Below, one piece after another: positions 5,940 to 8,098 of a stretch of DNA of 8,098 nucleotides; position 1 is the first letter of the stretch; each line of letters begins with the position of its first letter. A program made the position numbers and the translations under genes. The stretch spans positions 1 to 8,098 of the forward strand of contig JAGXAX010000059.1 in assembly GCA_018971405.1 (NCBI GenBank), given 5' to 3'. The notes below the pieces were generated by a model. That model made no database searches, was not told the DNA's origin, and saw nothing but the letters and a program-made list of their open reading frames with translations. The DNA comes from Alphaproteobacteria bacterium. GTDB lineage: Bacteria; Pseudomonadota; Alphaproteobacteria; Micavibrionales; UBA2020.

Positions 5940-6800
5940 ATGCGCGCCTTCGCCACGTCCATCCTCGTTTTCGCGGCGACGTTCCTGCTCTGTTATCCGC
6001 TCGAGCACAAAACATCCGCCGGACGCTTCAGAAAAATGGACGCGGCCTATTTCCTCGACATCGAATACATGCTGCTGGCCGTCCTGCTCTACCCTTTCGT
6101 CACCGAAGCGATATATGCCGCCGCCGGCAATCTGCCCGACATCCTGCACCGCCTGCCGCTTATTTCATTGCGGCCCCTGCCGCTTATCTCATTGCGGCCC
6201 CTGCCGCTTATCTCATTGCGGCCCCTGCCGCTTATTTCATTGCGGCCCCTGCCGCAGGCGGCGCAATTCCTCGCCGCCCTGTTCGTCTACGACCTCGTCA
6301 ACGCCGTGCGCCACCGCTTTTTCCACAAGGGCGCGCTGTGGAGAGTGCACAGCGTCCATCACAGCGCGGCGGAGGTGAACTGGGTGACGAAATTCAGGAC
6401 ACACCCCGCCGAAAACCTTCTCATCATGTTTTTGTCGGTCGCCGTCACGCTCGCCCTGCTCGGCGCCTTCGGCATCGGCGGCGCGGGCGCCGTCGCCGCG
6501 GCGGTCGTCTTCGGCAACGTCTACGGCGCATTCATCCACGCCAACTGCAGCTGGACGTTCGGCCCGCTGAAGCGCGTTCTCGCCAGCCCCGTCTACCACC
6601 GCTGGCACCATTCGGCGGACACGGCGGCGCAAGACAAAAACTTCGCCTCCGTCTTCCCCGTCATCGACATGGTCATGGGAACCTATTACATGCCGGAAGA
6701 CCGTCTGCCGCGCGACCTCGGCATCGGCGCAGGCCAGGCGGCCTATCCGCAAACCTTCTGGCGGCAAATCATCTATCCGTTCCGGCGCGAAAAAATCTGA
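5940..6800 (+). CDS. Fatty acid hydroxylase / sterol desaturase superfamily membrane protein with internal repeat
   Basis: This 286-residue membrane protein carries the histidine boxes of the di-iron fatty acid hydroxylase superfamily: HRFFH (125-129), HSVHH (137-141), a lone His200 in FIHAN, and HRWHH (220-224), followed by KNFASVFPVIDMVMGTYY (233-250). Members hydroxylate or desaturate lipids, using oxygen at a membrane-embedded di-iron site. Hydrophobic stretches lie near residues 5-20, 43-60, 107-120, 160-177 and 180-198. Residues 72-105 are a tandem octapeptide array between the second hydrophobic stretch and the first histidine box; without the extra copies the protein would be about 24 residues shorter. 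The gene starts two bases after the kdsB stop, so it is probably co-translated, and its 3' end overlaps the convergent GNAT gene by 28 bases. The substrate is unknown. Co-transcription with kdsB hints at an envelope lipid, but sterol-like lipid or carotenoid roles are not excluded. Confidence 0.85.
   Translation: MRAFATSILVFAATFLLCYPLEHKTSAGRFRKMDAAYFLDIEYMLLAVLLYPFVTEAIYAAAGNLPDILHRLPLISLRPLPLISLRPLPLISLRPLPLISLRPLPQAAQFLAALFVYDLVNAVRHRFFHKGALWRVHSVHHSAAEVNWVTKFRTHPAENLLIMFLSVAVTLALLGAFGIGGAGAVAAAVVFGNVYGAFIHANCSWTFGPLKRVLASPVYHRWHHSADTAAQDKNFASVFPVIDMVMGTYYMPEDRLPRDLGIGAGQAAYPQTFWRQIIYPFRREKI
6152..6255 (+). repeat. In-frame 24-bp tandem repeat, about 4.3 copies
   Basis: Four consecutive 24-base units start at 6152, 6176, 6200 and 6224, followed by an 8-base partial copy (6248-6255). 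They encode four octapeptides LPLISLRP plus a final LP, residues 72-105 of the hydroxylase-family protein. The units are identical except for one synonymous third position, ATT in units 1 and 4 and ATC in units 2 and 3. The unit length is a multiple of three, so gain or loss of copies keeps the frame. Its codons (CTT, ATT, TCA, TTG) are A/T-richer than those of the surrounding gene, which prefers CTG/CTC, ATC and TCC. Confidence 0.95.
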
Positions 6801-7315
6801 GGCCGCGGGCGGCTGACGTATTTGTACAGGACGGGAAGCCCCTCTTCCACGCGCCCCGCGTCGGACGCGTAACCCTGCTTCTCGTAAAAGCGCGAGTCCG
6901 GACGGCCGCGCTTGGTCTCGTCGAGAAGGGTGATGCAGCCGTTCTGCCCGCGCGCAAGCACGGCGGCGGCGAAATCCTCGGCATGGCGCATCAGCGCGTG
7001 GCCGACCCCCCGCCCGCGGCGGGCGGGATCGACGGCAAACTGGAAGATCGAAAACAGCGCGACATCCCCCCAGCCTTGCGGCACGCCGTAGGACATCAGA
7101 CGGATCACGCCGACGACGTTCTCGCTCTCCAGCGCGGCGAAAGTGAAGGCGCGCGGTGCCACCGCGGCATTGAAGCTCCCCGCCAGCGACTTGCGCTCGT
7201 CCGCCGCCGCCGTGTTGAAGGCTTCCGCGATCAGGCGGGCAGCGGCCGGAACATGGGCTTCCCGCAGGGGAACGATGACGGCCATCGGCTTTATTAGGGA
7301 CGTTGAATTTTTCAT
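6773..7315 (-). CDS. GNAT-family N-acetyltransferase
   Basis: The 180-residue protein has the GNAT fold signature: the acetyl-CoA-binding motif A, FAVDPARRGRGVGHALMRHA (93-112) with RGRGVG at 100-105, and the motif B region with FYEKQGY (143-149). An N-terminal helix rich in Ala (23-33) follows the first strand. GNAT enzymes acetylate amines on small molecules, antibiotics or protein N-termini; the substrate here cannot be told. The frame is open from ATG 7315, but ATG 7285 (residue 11) gives the start MAVIVPLREAH, more typical of the family. The predicted promoter places transcription start near 7316, which would leave 7315 almost leaderless, so 7285 is at least as likely. Neither start has a good Shine-Dalgarno. 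The 3' end overlaps the convergent hydroxylase-family gene by 28 bases. Confidence 0.88.
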   Translation of the reverse strand: MKNSTSLIKPMAVIVPLREAHVPAAARLIAEAFNTAAADERKSLAGSFNAAVAPRAFTFAALESENVVGVIRLMSYGVPQGWGDVALFSIFQFAVDPARRGRGVGHALMRHAEDFAAAVLARGQNGCITLLDETKRGRPDSRFYEKQGYASDAGRVEEGLPVLYKYVSRPRPQIFSRRNG

Positions 7316-7322
7316 AGCCGCA

Positions 7323-7351
7323 AATCTACCTATGATTTATAATTATGTCAA
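7323..7351 (-). promoter_or_regulatory. Candidate sigma70-type promoter for the GNAT gene
   Basis: On the minus strand, a perfect TTGACA (7351-7346) precedes TAGATT (7328-7323; four of six consensus bases) with a 17-base spacer. Transcription would start near 7316. The -35 and the four bases after it, TTGACATAAT, are identical to those in the rlmN promoter. The surrounding stretch is markedly A/T-rich compared with the rest of the window. Confidence 0.5.
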
Positions 7352-7409
7352 TAATTTTCATCTAAAAAATCTACAGCGGCGGACGGCATCTCCGCGGCGC
7401 AATTTTCCC

Positions 7410-7438
7410 GTGACCCTCCCCGCCGCCCATGTTAGGCT
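7410..7438 (+). promoter_or_regulatory. Weak candidate promoter for the 65-residue protein gene
   Basis: GTGACC (7410-7415) and TAGGCT (7433-7438) are 17 bases apart on the plus strand. This is a poor match to the E. coli consensus but resembles the GC-tolerant promoters common in alphaproteobacteria. Transcription would start near 7445, about 30 bases before the ATG. A perfect TATAAT at 7338-7343 on this strand lacks a -35 at proper spacing. Confidence 0.3.
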
Positions 7439-7474
7439 TCTCCCGGTGCTGAAATTACAAAGGGATTTGAACTT

Positions 7475-7672
7475 ATGGCCACACACGCCCATCTCGCCGC
7501 CAAGCTTCTCCGCGACGCCGCGACTTTTTTCAGAAACGTCGGCGCGCAGAACCCGCCGCTCAAGGAGCAGATGGACGACAACGCCTCGGTATACGACCAG
7601 GTGGCCGACATGGTCGAAAACAACCCGATGGGCGAGCTCGACATCGGCGACGAAGCCCCCGCGCAGAAATAA
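7475..7672 (+). CDS. Small acidic conserved-looking hypothetical protein (65 residues)
   Basis: I do not recognise a named family. The 65-residue product starts MATHAHLAAKLLRDAATFF and is predicted to be soluble and mainly helical: an amphipathic helix at about 4-22, a short NPPLKEQMDDN linker (27-37), a second helix at about 38-49 (SVYDQVADMVEN) and an acidic tail (GELDIGDEAP, 53-62). There is no signal peptide, membrane segment or cysteine. AAAGGGA lies about 9 bases before the ATG, a usable ribosome binding site, and the codon choice matches neighbouring genes. Together with its own plausible promoter and a clean gap on both sides, this supports a real gene. It stands alone between the divergent GNAT gene and ftsK; proximity to ftsK does not by itself imply a cell-division role. 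Confidence 0.72.
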   Translation: MATHAHLAAKLLRDAATFFRNVGAQNPPLKEQMDDNASVYDQVADMVENNPMGELDIGDEAPAQK

Positions 7673-7700
7673 TTCCCCCGCTTATAAAAGCCCGCCTCTC

Positions 7701-7729
7701 TTGAGATCGGCGGCGGCTGCGTTTATAGT
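7701..7729 (+). promoter_or_regulatory. Sigma70-type promoter for ftsK
   Basis: TTGAGA (7701-7706; five of six consensus bases) and TATAGT (7724-7729; five of six) are separated by exactly 17 bases. Transcription would start near 7736, giving a leader of about 30 bases containing a GAGGGGAGGG purine-rich ribosome binding region. This implies ftsK is transcribed independently of the small gene upstream. No intrinsic terminator is visible between that gene's stop at 7672 and this promoter. Confidence 0.55.
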
Positions 7730-7765
7730 TGTCTTTAAGGGTTCCGAGGGGAGGGCAAGATCCGC

Positions 7766-8098
7766 ATGGCGTTTTTTTTGCATAAAGCTGGCCGCGGCAA
7801 CCTGCGCGTCAGGAAGCCGCAGCGTCCGCCACTGCTGCCCGCCGCCGCGCAGGCCTTCCTCGCCCGCCGCCTGACCGACGCCGCGGGCATCGGCTTCACG
7901 GCGCTTGGCTTGAGCCTCGCGCTGTCTTTTCTCACCTTCAGCCCCGCCGACCCGTCGTTCGACACCGCCGCCGTTCCGGCGGCGCGGATCCACAATATTT
8001 TCGGCAGCTTCGGCGCGCACGCCGCCGACCTCATGCTGCAGACGCTAGGGCTTTCCTCCTACCTTTTCTGCGGCGCGTTCATCGCGTGGGGCTGGCGC
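7766..8098 (+). CDS. ftsK: DNA translocase FtsK, N-terminal part only (runs off the window)
   Basis: An open frame of 111 codons starts at ATG 7766 and continues past the right edge. It matches the N-terminal membrane domain of FtsK/SpoIIIE: a basic cytoplasmic leader (K7, R10, R14, R16, K17, R20), a first membrane helix (about 39-58), the highly typical periplasmic loop SPADPSFDTA (59-68), then HNIFGSFGAHAADLMLQTLG (76-95) leading into the second helix (about 88-107) and AWGWR. FtsK anchors at the division septum through this domain, and its C-terminal motor, not in this window, pumps DNA to resolve chromosome dimers at dif. The start is supported by the purine-rich GAGGGGAGGG about 10 bases upstream. 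Codons 3-5 contain an uninterrupted run of eight T (7772-7779). Confidence 0.9.
   Translation, partial: MAFFLHKAGRGNLRVRKPQRPPLLPAAAQAFLARRLTDAAGIGFTALGLSLALSFLTFSPADPSFDTAAVPAARIHNIFGSFGAHAADLMLQTLGLSSYLFCGAFIAWGWR

Noticed and set aside
5173..6015. 280-codon open frame on the minus strand, antisense to kdsB
   Set aside because: Low-complexity Arg/Gly/Val/Asp-rich composition and no family features, while kdsB in the opposite strand has every expected motif.
6152..6255. CRISPR-like array
   Set aside because: The 24-base units are directly abutting, with no spacers, and lie in frame inside a coding sequence. It is a tandem repeat.
7143..7874. 243-codon plus-strand frame spanning the GNAT gene, the small gene and the ftsK start
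   Set aside because: It crosses three better-supported genes and two promoters in the wrong frame, with Arg/Ser/Pro-rich composition and no domain.

Overview
The window is GC-rich, densely coded bacterial chromosome from a Gram-negative organism. The sequences of KdsB (SGSDRI and QGDLP forms), RlmN, the FtsK N-terminus (SPADPSF) and the small intergenic protein look alphaproteobacterial to me. I cannot assign an order or genus from the sequence alone. There are no rRNA or tRNA genes, no CRISPR array, and no insertion sequence or phage gene. The only repeat structure is a short in-frame tandem array inside one gene.

Layout, left to right. (1) A truncated minus-strand gene for a small hydrophobic, glycine/alanine-rich protein runs off the left edge (1-246). 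(2) A lipid-glycan module follows. A minus-strand family 2 polyprenyl-phosphate glycosyltransferase (351-1268) is divergent from a two-gene operon: a YdjC/HpnK/NaxD-type deacetylase fused to a GtrA-type membrane domain (1317-2513), then an ArnT-like GT39 transferase (2510-3934) whose start overlaps the previous stop as ATGA. (3) rlmN, the 23S rRNA A2503 / tRNA A37 methyltransferase, lies on the minus strand (3954-5087) with a near-consensus promoter. (4) A plus-strand pair consists of kdsB (5200-5937), preceded by an unusual overlapping minicistron, and a fatty-acid-hydroxylase/sterol-desaturase family membrane enzyme (5940-6800) carrying a 24-bp, 4.3-copy tandem repeat. (5) A minus-strand GNAT acetyltransferase (6773-7315) overlaps the hydroxylase gene tail to tail. 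(6) A 65-residue acidic protein (7475-7672) is followed by the start of ftsK (7766 to the right edge), each with its own plausible promoter.

How the genes may work together. The GT2, deacetylase-GtrA fusion and ArnT-like genes match, step for step, the known route for decorating lipid A with an amino sugar: load an N-acetylated sugar on undecaprenyl phosphate, deacetylate it in the cytoplasm, flip the lipid, and transfer the sugar on the periplasmic side. That logic is known from Francisella FlmF2-NaxD-FlmK, Bordetella Lgm and enterobacterial Arn. Here deacetylase and putative flippase are one polypeptide, which is the most interesting point in the window. kdsB (Kdo activation for lipopolysaccharide) lies one gene away, so much of the window concerns the outer envelope. 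The substrate and acceptor are inferred, not seen.
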